Both the position numbers and the translations under genes were made by a program. This document shows, piece after piece, positions 32,946 through 43,550 of a DNA stretch of 64,000 nt. Position 1 is the first letter of the stretch; each line of letters begins with the position of its first letter. Source of the stretch: Zerene cesonia (lineage: Eukaryota > Arthropoda > Insecta > Lepidoptera > Pieridae); assembly GCF_012273895.1 (NCBI RefSeq), contig NC_052114.1:1178001-1242000 (forward strand), read 5' to 3'. The notes under the pieces are model-generated. The model was not told the origin of the DNA. It saw nothing but the letters and a program-made list of their open reading frames with translations, and did no database searches.

Positions 32946-33440
32946 ACTATATTTATTTTATTTACATAAGAGACTATTTACACTGGAACTGTAGACAGTC
33001 ACAATGTAAATAACATTTCGCATTTAACATTCGCTCGATTTTATATCCGCGAAATACAATTCTCGAAAACAAAAATATACAATATAGTAATTTAAAGGGA
33101 AATAATGTTTAAAAATCTCTATTTCGTATGTAAATTGGGTCTCGTAGTGCGTATACAAGCAACTAACAGTGATGTAATATAATTTCATGACTAAAAGCTT
33201 ATGGAAATATGATTCAAGATATGTTCTAGGTGTGTTTGTAACTTTATTGCTTGTTATACGATGGCAACATTGTCGTTGTAAGAATGTTAGAAATTTGAAC
33301 AAATTTAACTAATGGATACGACTGTATGAGAGATTTTACTATTATGTTTTCAATGTATTAACATAAAAAGTAAAATGTATGTTTATTAAGGTTATCTGTG
33401 ATATCGATATATCAATATAATACTTATTTTATTTTATTTT

Positions 33441-33745
33441 CATCATCCTCATCAGCACACACATGTTCCTAATGCTGGGACGCAGGCCTCCTATGAGGGT
33501 TCAGGCCATAATCCACCACGCTGGCCAAGTGCGGGTTTGCAGATGTCACATGTTGCCGAACTTTTGATTCTTGGACATGCCGGTCTCTTCACGATGTTTT
33601 CCTTCATCGTTTTAAGCAGTGGTGATGATATCCACATGTGCAGATAAATTGTAAAGGCAATTTATTTCCTGCACGCTCGCCCGGTCTCGAACCCCGACTT
33701 ATCGATTTTGAAGTCCGAGGTTCCCACCGCTGAGCCACCACTGCT
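33441..33745 (-). mobile_element. tRNA-derived SINE (family A), full length
   Basis: Left tail CATCATCCTCATCAG, CCTCCTATGAGGGTTCAGGC, CACGATGTTTTCCTTCATCG, B box GGTTCGAGACC (minus, 33683-33693) and A box TGGCTCAGCGGTGG (minus). Flanking duplications are not clear (TATTTTATTTTCAT and TATTACATTTCAAT are similar). Confidence 0.9.
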
Positions 33746-33861
33746 ATTACATTTCAATAATAACATTGTTAAAAGGAGATTTAAGAAAAACATACATTAA
33801 CATATTGCATTTAAGTCTTATTTCACATTAACATTAATATACATAACTGTGCTCACTTAAC

Positions 33862-34050
33862 TTTTATCTACAATCGATTTCAAAAGAATAAGGAGATTAT
33901 CAATTCGATTGATTTTTTGTATCTTTTGTCTTATATCGTTTTATAATAGGATGAAGCGATTTTTGTTATTTTTTAATTTGAAAGTGGGACCTGCCATGTG
34001 GTTGCCATTTAAATTTGGTCTTGTCCCAAGAATTTGGAGGGATTTTTTTT
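33862..34050 (+). repeat. Family M repeat with head
   Basis: ACAATCGATTTCAAAAGAAT, AAGGAGATTATCAATTCGAT, AAAGTGGGACCTGCCATGTG and GCCATTTAAATTTGGTCTTG. Same layout as 5547-5730 plus the body at 5190. Confidence 0.6.
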
Positions 34051-34239
34051 GTTAAAAGCAATTATCATTACACACCTATATAATGATATCAATCTTTTAC
34101 ATTAATTACATAACTTGAGTTGTCATGCTGTAAAGGCGACGATTTCTTTTAATTCTTAGATATAATGTGTACTAATAATAAGCTTTATATTATTGAACGC
34201 GGTAATCTGAACAACTACTACTACTAGATCTAATGAATA

Positions 34240-34277
34240 TAATATATACCACGGGCAAAGGCGAAGTGGGCGCGCTA
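34240..34277 (+). mobile_element. Helitron-like 3' end
   Basis: CCACGGGCAAAGGCGAAGTG, GGCGCGCTAG|T is a GC-rich CTAG|T terminus; the rest of the element is not recognisable. Confidence 0.45.
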
Positions 34278-34830
34278 GTCATATACAAATTTGAATATAT
34301 GCTTTAAGTAGAAAGTATTACAAACATATTTTTAATTTGATTTAACCGTGTAGGTTACAAAGAAACAATACACAGAGTATACAAATAATATTTTTATAAT
34401 AACATACTCTATGGCAATGTTTACCTACCACTGCTACGTCGTTCGTAATAATAAACTTTAAAAGTTTCTTATTAACTTCCCAACTTTAATACAGCGAAAT
34501 AAAATTTACGGACCTCACAATTTGGTCCTTCGATCGTAAAAGTTGAAATTAATGTTAACGTTTTCATCTTCACGGTGATTTTGTTCAAGATCATATCAAA
34601 TATTATGGCCGTAATAATGGAATATCTTCCTTAAAGTTCTTTTATAATAAACTATCAACCCTCGACCCACTTCGCTATCAGAAGAATGACTTAATCAACA
34701 GTAATATGGTTTGCGGCAAATTCTGAAGCACATTTAGAAAATTTGTGAATAACTCTTAAGTTTAAATAAAACTCATCCTGCCTGATTTGAGTGAGGTACA
34801 AAGAAAAGAAAGAGGTTCGTTTCTTCTTAA

Positions 34831-35015
34831 CCGACTGATAGTAAGAAACCATCACCGCCCATGAATATTCCCAGAAGTAGTACCTCTGCGAGATTGACAA
34901 CGGAACAAAAGGAATGGACTGAGAAAGGAATGGACGATGCTTCCCGCTCCCCCACACAACGTACGAATGCTACTATTGTAGGTCGAGCTTCTGTGGGGGA
35001 AGGGGTGGTGTTTAT
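34831..35015 (-). mobile_element. Family B repeat, diverged
   Basis: ACTGATAGTAAGAAACCATC, CACCGCCCATGAATATTCCC, AGTACCTCTGCGAGATTGAC, GGAATGGACTGAGAAAGGAA, CTTCTGTGGGGGAAGGGGTG in minus orientation. Overlapping frames of 70-89 codons are incidental. Confidence 0.75.
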
Positions 35016-35317
35016 CAGTTACGAAAATAGAAAAAACAAAACACAGATCACAATCGATCCTCAAAGCTACTTATGCACAAAAATTAATAAAAATCAGTCA
35101 TGCTGTGACACGAGATTTTTTTGTATTTAAATTAAATCTCTTAATTGCGATTTAGACTTGCGATTCTAAGGTTTCTGTACAAGCCCTTTACAATAACTGC
35201 AAAAACATTGGTCGCCCAACCAGTTTATGGCCAAAGCGACGAGAAAGCAACCCATTTTTAACGTAATAATTTTTGACTTTTTTATTTTTTGTTATAGCGA
35301 CAACAGAAATAAATTAT

Positions 35318-35420
35318 CTCTTAAAGTTTCAACTATCTAACACGGTTCATGAGACAGACAGACAGTGAAGACTAGTTGTAGTTACCTATTGCCTTTTGGA
35401 TACGGAGCCTTAAAAAAAAT
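35318..35420 (-). repeat. Family T repeat fragment
   Basis: ACACGGTTCATGAGACAGAC, AGACAGTGAAGACTAG and CTTTTGGATACGGAGCCTTA are the reverse complement of the opening of the element at 56956 (TTAGGGTTCTGTACCCAAAG). Confidence 0.6.
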
Positions 35421-36013
35421 AGTTTTGCCAATTCAGCGTACTTCATAGGATTACACGTCTGTGTTGATATATAAAGCTTAGTTTTACTACGACTTTTGAG
35501 TAAAGTCCTTAATAATCTATGTAAACATGTTGAGCAGGTTTTTTTTTATATCTAAGAAGTTTCTTAAGGGTAAATAAATCCGGCCTCTTTAATTCAAACA
35601 AAAAAGGAATTGAATTTTAATTCTGTGTGGTACAGCATTAATCATTAGACAATTAGTTGAAATTTGACAAAGACAATTGGGGATAGAAGGTGACTTATGC
35701 GGAACCTTAGCTTAGATGAGAATAAAGTGAAAAAAATCACTTCAAACACTTAGTCAAAGTACCTTATGTTAATTATCAAAAATGGTTGTTCGTTATTATT
35801 TCGAATAAAAAAATATTCATTTAAATAACTATTTTGCTCTTCTAAAAGTGACGAGAACGAAAAAAACCATATAGCCAAATTGAGAATTACATTTTTTTAA
35901 GTCGGTTAATATAACAGAGAACATTAAGCGTCCGCACATAATTAACCATGAAACATAAACATCCGGTGGGACCCAGATTTATGGAGGATGCTAGATGCAT
36001 AAATCGTATTTTT

Positions 36014-36200
36014 AACCGACGTTTCAAAAACGAAGAAGGTTCAAAATTTTAACGTTTTTTCGGTTTTGTTATTCTATAACTTCGTGGGGTTTTATGCGAT
36101 TAATGATAAATGAGTAGTAATTTTTGTGTTTGATGGAAAATTGTCGTCATTTGGTCCCATTTTTGTCCCAATTTGGAATGTTACCTTTCAGGGATGTCGA
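36014..36200 (+). repeat. Family M repeat, diverged, with an opposed head nearby
   Basis: TTAACCGACGTTTCAAAAAC, GAAGAAGGTTC, TATAACTTCGTGGGGTTTT, GTCGTCATTTGGTCCCATTT. A second head in the other direction, TTTTTTTAAGTCGGTTAA, is at 35891-35908. Confidence 0.5.
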
Positions 36201-36321
36201 TGACCGTCTTTGTAGAAAAATATATGTGGTGATATATCAATATTTGTACTGATAATTATATTGTAATATAATAAACGGAAGTAATTATATTTCAATATAA
36301 ATGTGAAGAGTTCATTTACTC

Positions 36322-36386
36322 TTTCATGCGTTTGAATTTACGCGAGTATTTAGAAATTAAAGACTTTTGAACGATATTTATTCAAA
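36322..36386 (-). repeat. Family I repeat fragment
   Basis: TTCATGCGTTTGAATTTACG, CGAGTATTTAGAAATTAAAG and ACGATATTTATTC match the 3' part of family I in minus orientation. Confidence 0.6.
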
Positions 36387-36411
36387 GAACACATCATTTC
36401 ATTTCATTTAA

Positions 36412-36583
36412 TTTGATTTCACTTTCGCTGTCCCTACGTATGCTTAAATCTTTAAGCTACGCAACGGATTTTGGTAGGTTTTTTTAATAGATAGAGAGAT
36501 TCAAGAGGAAGGTTTATATGTATAATAACATCTATTAAGCTAATCCGAATTTATCGCGTGCGAAGTCGCGAGGAAAAGCTATT
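36412..36583 (+). mobile_element. Helitron-like element (family L), degraded ends
   Basis: TTTCGCTGTCCCTACGTATG, CTACGCAACGGATTTTGGTA, AATAGATAGAGAGATTCAAG and TATAATAACATCTATTAAGC match 30431-30623. The end is CTATTA rather than CTAGT. Confidence 0.75.
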
Positions 36584-36747
36584 AGGTTATAAATATGACG
36601 AGGAGAGATAACGAAAATGTTTCTACAGTCCCTTCTAGAGCAGCGCATGGGAACACAGGCTTAGTCGGTAGGAATCCGACATAACCCACATATACTTCCC
36701 CAGGAGCTATGGGCATGAGCAAGATTTCGCCACTATAAATGTGAAGA

Positions 36748-36919
36748 ATTTAGAAATTAAAAACTTGAGATGGAAGACTGTCTCCCCGTGACCACGCTCG
36801 CTGTAAAGTGTTCGAAACGTCGGGTTATTAAATAATGAATAAATCGCGTTTAAAATCCGTTAAAAAATTTTTAATTTCTAAATGTATAATACTCGCGTAA
36901 AATCAAATAAGAAAATACT
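36748..36919 (+). mobile_element. Family I repeat, reference copy with inverted ends
   Basis: Begins ATTTAGAAATTAAAAACT (36748-36765), whose reverse complement recurs at 36866-36883 with one mismatch. Between them: CTCCCCGTGACCACGCTCGC, TGTAAAGTGTTCGAAACGTC, GGGTTATTAAATAATGAATA, AATCGCGTTTAAAATCCGTT. After the right arm it continues ATAATACTCGCGTAAAATCA to AGAAAATACT. Relatives are at 13751, 16623/16910, 36322, 40698 and 60975, several as opposed halves. It has no coding capacity. It could be a short foldback transposon, or the end region of a Penelope-like element; I cannot decide. Confidence 0.78.
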
Positions 36920-37025
36920 GTGAAGAATTTTTTCATACTTCTGATTTTCTTGTTTGTACTTTGTCTTGTTTGCACTCTTCTTGTAAAGGTGCACCATAAA
37001 GAGTTTTTGACTGATTGATTGACAG

Positions 37026-37090
37026 CATAAACAAAGTCGCTTTACGCCGTCTGTGTCTCTGTGCACTTAGATCTTCAAAATTTTGACTGC
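37026..37090 (+). mobile_element. Helitron-like family L, 5' fragment
   Basis: ATAAACAAAGTCGCTTTACG, CCGTCTGTGTCTCTGTGCAC, TTAGATCTTCAAAATTTTGA match the opening of family L. Confidence 0.5.
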
Positions 37091-37699
37091 ATCATAACAT
37101 CTATGGGCATCAGCCTGATTCGTCTAGTGGTTTGGGCTGTGCGTTGATAGATCACTATGTCAGTCAGTCACCTTTGAGTTATATATATTTAGACCGTGTC
37201 AAGACGGGGTGGGTCGCCAGTAAGCAATAAAAACAAAGTAGAAATAAAAATTATTTCAATAATAATCCTTTTGAACCAAACTGAGTTAATTGGTGCAAAA
37301 TTTTATAAAGGTGTTTGTTATTCGTGATGAGTTGGAAATAAAACATTGTGTAGTTTTTTTTTTTAAATACGCTTTTAAAAGAATGAACTCGAGTAATTTT
37401 GTGAACATTTTAATTGTTAAAAGTCGCTTTGTAGCTCAGAAGTATTGCAATTAGAAATAACTCCTTGTAATTTGTTAGCGTTGGAAGGTTTTCTAGAACA
37501 TTTATACGCTTTTTTTTTAAGTTCAAGAAGCGTTGTTAAAATTTCATGTTCCTATTATTACCTTATTACATATTCGTTCTAAAATAAAAAAAAATAATTA
37601 AAGCTTTGATTTGAACCAATTAAAGCCTTGTATGTATGGTAATCATTAGTTGAGCAATGATGCTGTTGGAAACTCACTTTATAATAAAGCAACTTTTCG

Positions 37700-37893
37700 T
37701 CCGTGTGGTCCAAGAGCACCAGCATACATCCCGTTTCCGGGATTTCCAGGATAAAACCTGTCCTATGAAATTTTTAAATTTTTCAAGCTATCTTGAAACC
37801 AAAATCATTCAAATCGGTTAAGTGGTTTAGACGTACCTTAGGAAACGGACGGAGAGACAATTACTCTCGCATTTATTATATATTAGTGGGGAT
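37700..37893 (-). mobile_element. Helitron-like element, diverged
   Basis: CCGGGATTTCCAGGATAAAA, ATTCAAATCGGTTAAGTGGT and TCTCGCATTTATTATATATT, AGTGGGGA follow the family C/D order in minus orientation (own start TCCCCACTAATATATAATAA). Confidence 0.6.
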
Positions 37894-38113
37894 AATGTTA
37901 ACAATTCATTTATTTTTTGGACAGTAATTTTCGAATGCCAGACAGTAACTGCGTCTTTAATAAAGTTTGTAATAATCATAAATAATTAGACAAAACATTT
38001 TATTAACCTACTAAATATTATACTTTTATAATGTTTTCACCCCACAATATATTAAATAAAATATGTGAAGTTGCTAATAAAAAACCAAAACTCCCCTAAC
38101 CGAGATGCGGAGT

Positions 38114-38196
38114 CACAGACTAATTTAATTTGTCCCTCGTAACATGAATCGACCGCGACATGCAGTTCCTAATCTGGAGTGACAATTTAGTCTGTG
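38114..38196. repeat. Inverted repeat CACAGACTAA/TTAGTCTGTG
   Basis: 10-11 bp arms at 38114-38125 and 38185-38196 with about 60 bases between. GGAGTCAC and GGAGTGAC next to the arms add to the symmetry. No other copy seen. Confidence 0.55.
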
Positions 38197-38517
38197 CATT
38201 TAGTGTTTGAAATAGGAGATAATGTATTTTGGGAAGTGATAGAGTCTGCTTAATACTTTTAAATGAAAGATGATAGAAAATAGATGGTACAAAAGGATTT
38301 GAAAGTATGTCTAGTTTATTGAACTCAATTTAAATACAGCAGATATTTTTTACAAGAAAAATTTGCCTCGCTTAAAACAGTAATCTAACGACACAGGAAC
38401 TATTTAAGACGCTACTTACTATTGCAATATATGTGATTTCAGGGGGGACCATTAGGGGGAACGTACGTAGCATACGTATATTTATACGATTTGAGAAAAA
38501 TAAAATACTAAAAATTT

Positions 38518-38580
38518 ATCGCGGTCACGATCATTTTCCATTCTTTCAAAATTCCTCATTTATAAAGCAATTTAATGCTA
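38518..38580 (+). mobile_element. Family K fragment: core end plus arm
   Basis: GCGGTCACGATCATTTTCCA, TTCTTTCAAAATTCCTCATT, TATAAAGCAATTTAATGCTA corresponds to the end of the tRNA-like core followed by the complete right arm. It shows that the 55-bp arm belongs on the right of the core as well as on the left. Confidence 0.72.
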
Positions 38581-39064
38581 TACAATTAACATGAATTAAC
38601 TTAAACGAACTCTTATCAAAAAGTCGTCTTACAACTCATGTCAAAGAAAGATCAAATCATACCTGTATCTTTTCCTAGTACAACGACTTTAAAAGCTCGT
38701 GAATAGATATTAAAATGATATTCTGAAAATGCCCCATGCCAATGCGTATTCTGAAAATGTTAAAGCAGATAATATTATATGATAAATTTTCTACACGTAG
38801 AGCATATAACATAGATCACTTTAATTAACACCTCTGGCATATTAATTAATAAACAATCTCAGTTAAAACGCTAGAAGGTATATTAACGCCTACTCCTAAA
38901 TTGTCTAAATATAACATTTTCTTTCACCCACCGCGCCATTTTGTAATCTCTGTAAATTGATGTTATCAAACTTTGTGTCAATCTTAATCATCCTACTGAT
39001 ATAAATGGAAAATTATATTTGGTTCTTTGTCTTTCTTTAAACGGAACGGTGAAATTGTGATGAG

Positions 39065-39276
39065 ATTTTCTTGTCTGGGTAGTAAGGAAGCTAGAGTAGA
39101 TATCCTTATGAGTGCTCCAGTCCTTTATACCAGTCTTAAATTTTTTCCTTATCTCTTACCCCTTAAATGCAACGCAGTCGCATGCACTACTCTGCAAATG
39201 TGTATGAGCGTTGGTGATAGCTTTCCATCAGGCATAAAGCCATTGGGTCTTATGCCCGGTATGACTAAAAAAAGTA
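39065..39276 (+). mobile_element. Family B repeat, diverged
   Basis: TCCAGTCCTTTATACCAGTC, CTTACCCCTTAAATGCAACG, CTCTGCAAATGTGTATGAGC, TTTCCATCAGGCATAAAGCC and CGGTATGACTAAAAAAA. Followed at 39278-39311 by a GC-rich GCGAGCGGATAGCTAG|T, a Helitron-like end. Confidence 0.7.
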
Positions 39277-39427
39277 TGAAATCGCTGGCGAAGCTGCGAG
39301 CGGATAGCTAGTACCTACTTTACTTTAAGTTTTCTTTGTATGGCCTGAAAATGGACTTAAAAATTAATATTATAGAAGAAGTAACAAGTTTATTATAATG
39401 TAATATTTAATCCTATTTTTGTTTGCA

Positions 39428-39598
39428 ACTATCTGTTTGCCACGGCTTCGCCCTTGGTACATATATAGCCTTTTCACTCATTGATGTTGCGGCTTTCTAA
39501 TGGTGAAAGAATTGAAATCAGACCGCTGTTTTTGAGTGTTAACCTTACAAACATAAAAAAATACAAAAGTTTCTTCTTTATAATATTATTGTAGATGG
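39428..39598 (-). mobile_element. Helitron-like element, diverged
   Basis: CTATCTGTTTGCCACGGCTT, CACTCATTGATGTTGCGGCT, TTCTAATGGTGAAAG and TTTATAATATTATTGTAGA in minus orientation; related to 2679 and 16048. Confidence 0.6.
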
Positions 39599-40697
39599 GA
39601 CGCTTAATCACCCTCGCTACAGTCTATTTGAATAATCAACATCTGTAGAGTAATTTTTCATTCAACTTTTATAGAAAAGCTTTGAGCTCGAATTATTAAA
39701 TTCACGCTAATACGAGACAGCTCTAGAGTAAAACACACGCAGCAGTATCATATATGAATATTACTTAACATTATGGACACGATGCAACCTCAGCAATGTA
39801 CTAAAGGAGTCGGGCGACCGCAAGCATAAATCCTCAGGCATAATTTGAGCACATTTGAGGTACTATTACAAAACACATTTCTCACATAAAGATACAAACA
39901 AAATAATGCGAGTACAAGATTGGAGTGAACATTTTAAAATGCATAACGCTTGGCTGTAGCAGCGTGGAAAACCTCAGGAAACTTTTTAATAATAAATTGT
40001 AAGAGTTATTTTTTGTTGTTGCGAATAAAATAACTTTAGTTTTCATGTAGATTGGAATGGAAAGTGTAATATATAACTGCAATACTTATGGTTTGTTTTC
40101 GCAATAATATAATGAAAGTAGGTATCTCGTATTACATAAAAAAAGTACGAAAACATCTATTTTTGAATAAAATAAATGTACCTTTTTAACTATATAGTCG
40201 CGAATCTATTTTTTATCTCCTGGTTTGGTAATGTATGAAAATTCTATCTGAATGAATGCAATACTAATATTTTAATTTATAATAATTTGTACGTAATATT
40301 GGTCTATCACTGAATAATATTTTGTCAAAATATGCCTAGCGGCTTTAGCGTGATTGACTCTAATACTAGACTGATTTACTAGTTCCCAACTACAAAGAAT
40401 GAGAACAGATCATTGTTTTCAGGATACAAACAAAACTGCGTGATAAAGTTAGTGTACACACAAAAGTGTCGCCGATTTTATGATTTTTGCTTTCTAAAAC
40501 TGAAGTGCTGGTGAAAATGTATTCGCTGGCTACATGACAGGCCTCGTCGGATGCATTTTTCAATCAAACTGAGGCCTTTCATATAAAAATTCGTGTTTTA
40601 CGCCCCAAATGAAACCTTTTTTGCTTTCGTAACTTACGATCGATATTAATAAAACCTTTGTAAGTTATATTTTGGCATTAGACTTAGTTAGTTTTTG

Positions 40698-40823
40698 CTT
40701 AGTATTTTCTTACGTTTGATTTTACGCGAGTATCATACATTAAGGCTCGCTGTAAAGTGTTATAAACGTCTGGTTAAATAGTATAATGAATGAGTCGTGT
40801 AAGATCCGTTAAAAAGTTATTGC
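40698..40823. repeat. Family I inverted halves
   Basis: 40698-40740 is the 3' part in minus direction (AGTATTTTCTTACGTTTGAT, TTTACGCGAGTATCATACA). From 40744 the sequence is plus: GGCTCGCTGTAAAGTGTTAT, AAACGTCTGGTTAAATAGTA, TAATGAATGAGTCG, AAGATCCGTTAAAAAGTTAT. Same opposed layout as 16623-17005. Confidence 0.75.
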
Positions 40824-42247
40824 ACAGTTTGCCAGTATCTCCTGTAAACAGATTTGATGTGAGAAAAATAAATAAATTATAAATAATTATGTATATTACT
40901 ATTGGTTAAGGATATTTGGTTAAATATGTAATAAAATAATTTCCTTCGAAATTAAATATTCCACAAACTTTATTGAACGACTGCCTCACATTCTGAATGG
41001 GTTCATAGTAGCGATTTATAACATTGAAGCCGTTGCTTTGACTAATATAAGAACAGTTCATATAGCACTTAGACCCTAAAGGACTTGGCGACTTGTAAAA
41101 CAACAAGGCCGTTTATCAAAGTCATTATTAAATGAAAAACGAACCCAGCAATTAAACATGATTAATTAATGGCCAATATGAAATGGATACCACTATCATT
41201 AAATTTCTGCAAATTATTTTCAGGGTTTTAACTAATTGCTTTTGACTGATTATACGTAATTGCCATTTAATTAATTAAAACGCTTTACATAATTTTATTT
41301 GTTTTGTTACAATGCTGGATGATGAAATAATAATTTTTAGCTAGCTAAACTTCAACGGTAGAGACGCAAATATGATATTGCATGCGAAAGAGTGGGATGG
41401 ACTGAAATATGTTGATAGCGGAAAGGTTGGAACTATATTGTGCATCTGTGAAATTATATATCTTTTGTGTAAAAGGTAGGTAACTTCAAATTTGTTCAAA
41501 CTATTTTATCACTAACAGCTTTGCTTGCTGTATATTTCAAGTATCCGGTTTTATTTCATAAGGTTCGTTAGGGTAGCCTGGGAATGTTATATTTTATAAA
41601 AATATTTCATTTTATTATATTGCCTAGCTCAGTTGTTCCATTCTATTCATTGCCCATTGAGCTATATCAACTAAGGATTTTCTTATTAAATTATGCTGAA
41701 GCAACTTGCGTTACAAATATTAACTATAATTTTAATACTCTTCGCAATCATGATATATTATGTATAGTTATGTAGATTTTATAGAAATCGACGTTAACTC
41801 ATTTATTTCTATTTTTATTTTTTTTTTTATAATCATTCTCAATATTACTAAAAATTTTGTTTTCCTCACATCCTACATAAATTTTGATTTGAAAAAGATT
41901 TGATCCCTTTTTGTGGCATGTACCTAATATATGGAATATATTTTTTTATACACACACTATCTTCCAATTTTAATATTATTTGTACAATATACTTGTATTA
42001 TAGAATTTTTGTGTTATAGGCAGCAAAACAGTGTCTATAACTAATTTCTCTGACAGACTTATCATTCAAAGTCATCCCTGTAAGGTAACCTAAGCAAGAA
42101 ACGAAACATGTTATTAAACTCGATAAGCTTGATCTTTACCCAGATAAAAAAAATAGCTTTCTTCATAAGCATCAAACCACTGAGGTAAACTAATTCGAAT
42201 CTGTGTAATTAAATCACAATTATACCTTAACATTATCTTTATATATA

Positions 42248-42310
42248 TCATCATCAGCCCATATATGTTCCCACAGCTGGGATACAGGCCTCCTATGAGT
42301 CACCACTGCT
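42248..42310 (-). mobile_element. Family A SINE with internal deletion
   Basis: Both ends are present: TCATCATCAGCCCATATATG, GGATACAGGCCTCCTATGAG and then CACCACTGCT. About 240 inner bases are gone. GAG stands at both breakpoints in full-length copies (TATGAGGG and CTGAGCC), so a microhomology deletion is likely. Confidence 0.82.
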
Positions 42311-42559
42311 TATTATTTCTATATATATATAGCTTATTATTATTTTATATAATATATAAGTTTCATAGGTATTTATACCGTTATCAAATCCCATACATAA
42401 TATTCATATACATCAATTAACATTGTATAAAAGATCAAGGTCCTTCACGCTTATAAAATGCAAATAACCACCGATAACGTTTTAGCTGAAATCGGGGCGT
42501 CGTTAAATTTATTATTTATACGTATTTTTACACATAAATCCGACGCGGGAATGTTTTTA

Positions 42560-42775
42560 TGGACCATTTTTCCGTCGCTAAGCCCGCGGGTATGATATAA
42601 AATAATACGTGTCAACGGGGTCGTGTTTTGATGGTTTAACTGTGTCTTTAGAGTTGTCAATATACAGAAGAAATTGCATACAACTGCTTTCCGAAACGGT
42701 CGTACGTCGTTTTGACGATTCGAAAGTGCCTCTAACGATGTCTTGCTGAAATAAATGTTTGAGTCTAAGTTGGAC
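42560..42775 (+). repeat. Non-LTR retrotransposon 3' end (family S), longest copy
   Basis: GTCGTTTTGACGATTCGAAA, GTGCCTCTAACGATG, TGCTGAAATAAATGTTTGAG. The upstream GC-richer part (TCCGTCGCTAAGCCCGCGGG) may belong to the same element but has no second copy here to prove it. Confidence 0.5.
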
Positions 42776-42901
42776 TGTGATTGCACCATGGACATATTAT
42801 AATGTAATTCAAACAGTTTTTTTTATTTATATAAATACGATAATTAATTAGCTCGAAGTCATAAATATTACATTATCTCAGAGCTATATTATATAGACAT
42901 A

Positions 42902-43080
42902 GATATTAATTATTCAGTCGCTCAATGCTCAGAATTTAATGAGAGTGTCATTCATATTAAACATCAAATAAAGCGCAAAAAATTACAAGGCTCAACAGAA
43001 GTAAACTCAAAGAGGCCTTCATTAAATAACTTTTCATGCCACAGAATTAAATTAAAGCCTTGGTCTATTAGTGAAGTCAA
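42902..43080 (+). repeat. Dispersed duplicate, copy 1
   Basis: TTAATTATTCAGTCGCTCAA, CATCAAATAAAGCGCAAA, ATTACAAGGCTCAACAGAAG, AAGAGGCCTTCATTAAATAA and GGTCTATTAGTGAAGTCAA recur in the same order at 46996-47153. Class unknown. Confidence 0.78.
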
Positions 43081-43254
43081 CCGGACTCGTATTCCTAATG
43101 TGTGCTCGGAGCTTACGATCTTAATTTTTTTTCTTTTTCGTCATCCCAGAGAAAACGAGGCGAACTCAAAATTGGTAACAGCGGCTACTCAGTTTGTTTA
43201 TTTTTCCATTGAGCACTTTAAAGAACTACAATTTAATGAAGGTCAGGAGTCGAT

Positions 43255-43550
43255 CTGATGATGGAGGTTACAGTGACGGGGGAATTCCTTAACCTTGTGT
43301 TCAGGCTTAATTTGTATTGATGATAACTTTACAAATAGATGAGCGGTGACTGTCATGAGGGGATGATAATGAAGACAAAGGATAGTTTAGGGAACTCCTC
43401 AACGATTTACAGAACCTGCTATGCGACTGATCTTGATTAATTTGTATGGATGAGAACTTTCCACCTAGATACTAAATAAGTTATAATTGTCATTATGGGT
43501 CTGGTTATGAAGATGAAGCTCATGTAAGAGAACTCCTCATTGGTTGGTAC
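43255..43550 (+). repeat. Diverged tandem repeat, about 130-bp unit
   Basis: Boundaries GGGAATTCCTTAACCTT (43279), GGGAACTCCTCAACGATTT (43390) and GAGAACTCCTCATTGGTT (43530) mark units. Each contains TTAATTTGTATTGATGATAA or TTAATTTGTATGGATGAGAA, CTTT-CA-CTAGAT, TGTCAT and GATAATGAAGACAAAGG or GGTTATGAAGATGAAGCTC. No open frame runs across the units. Confidence 0.72.

Noticed and set aside
42451..42795. 114-codon minus-strand frame
   Set aside because: It lies antisense over the family S retrotransposon end; no protein family is recognisable.
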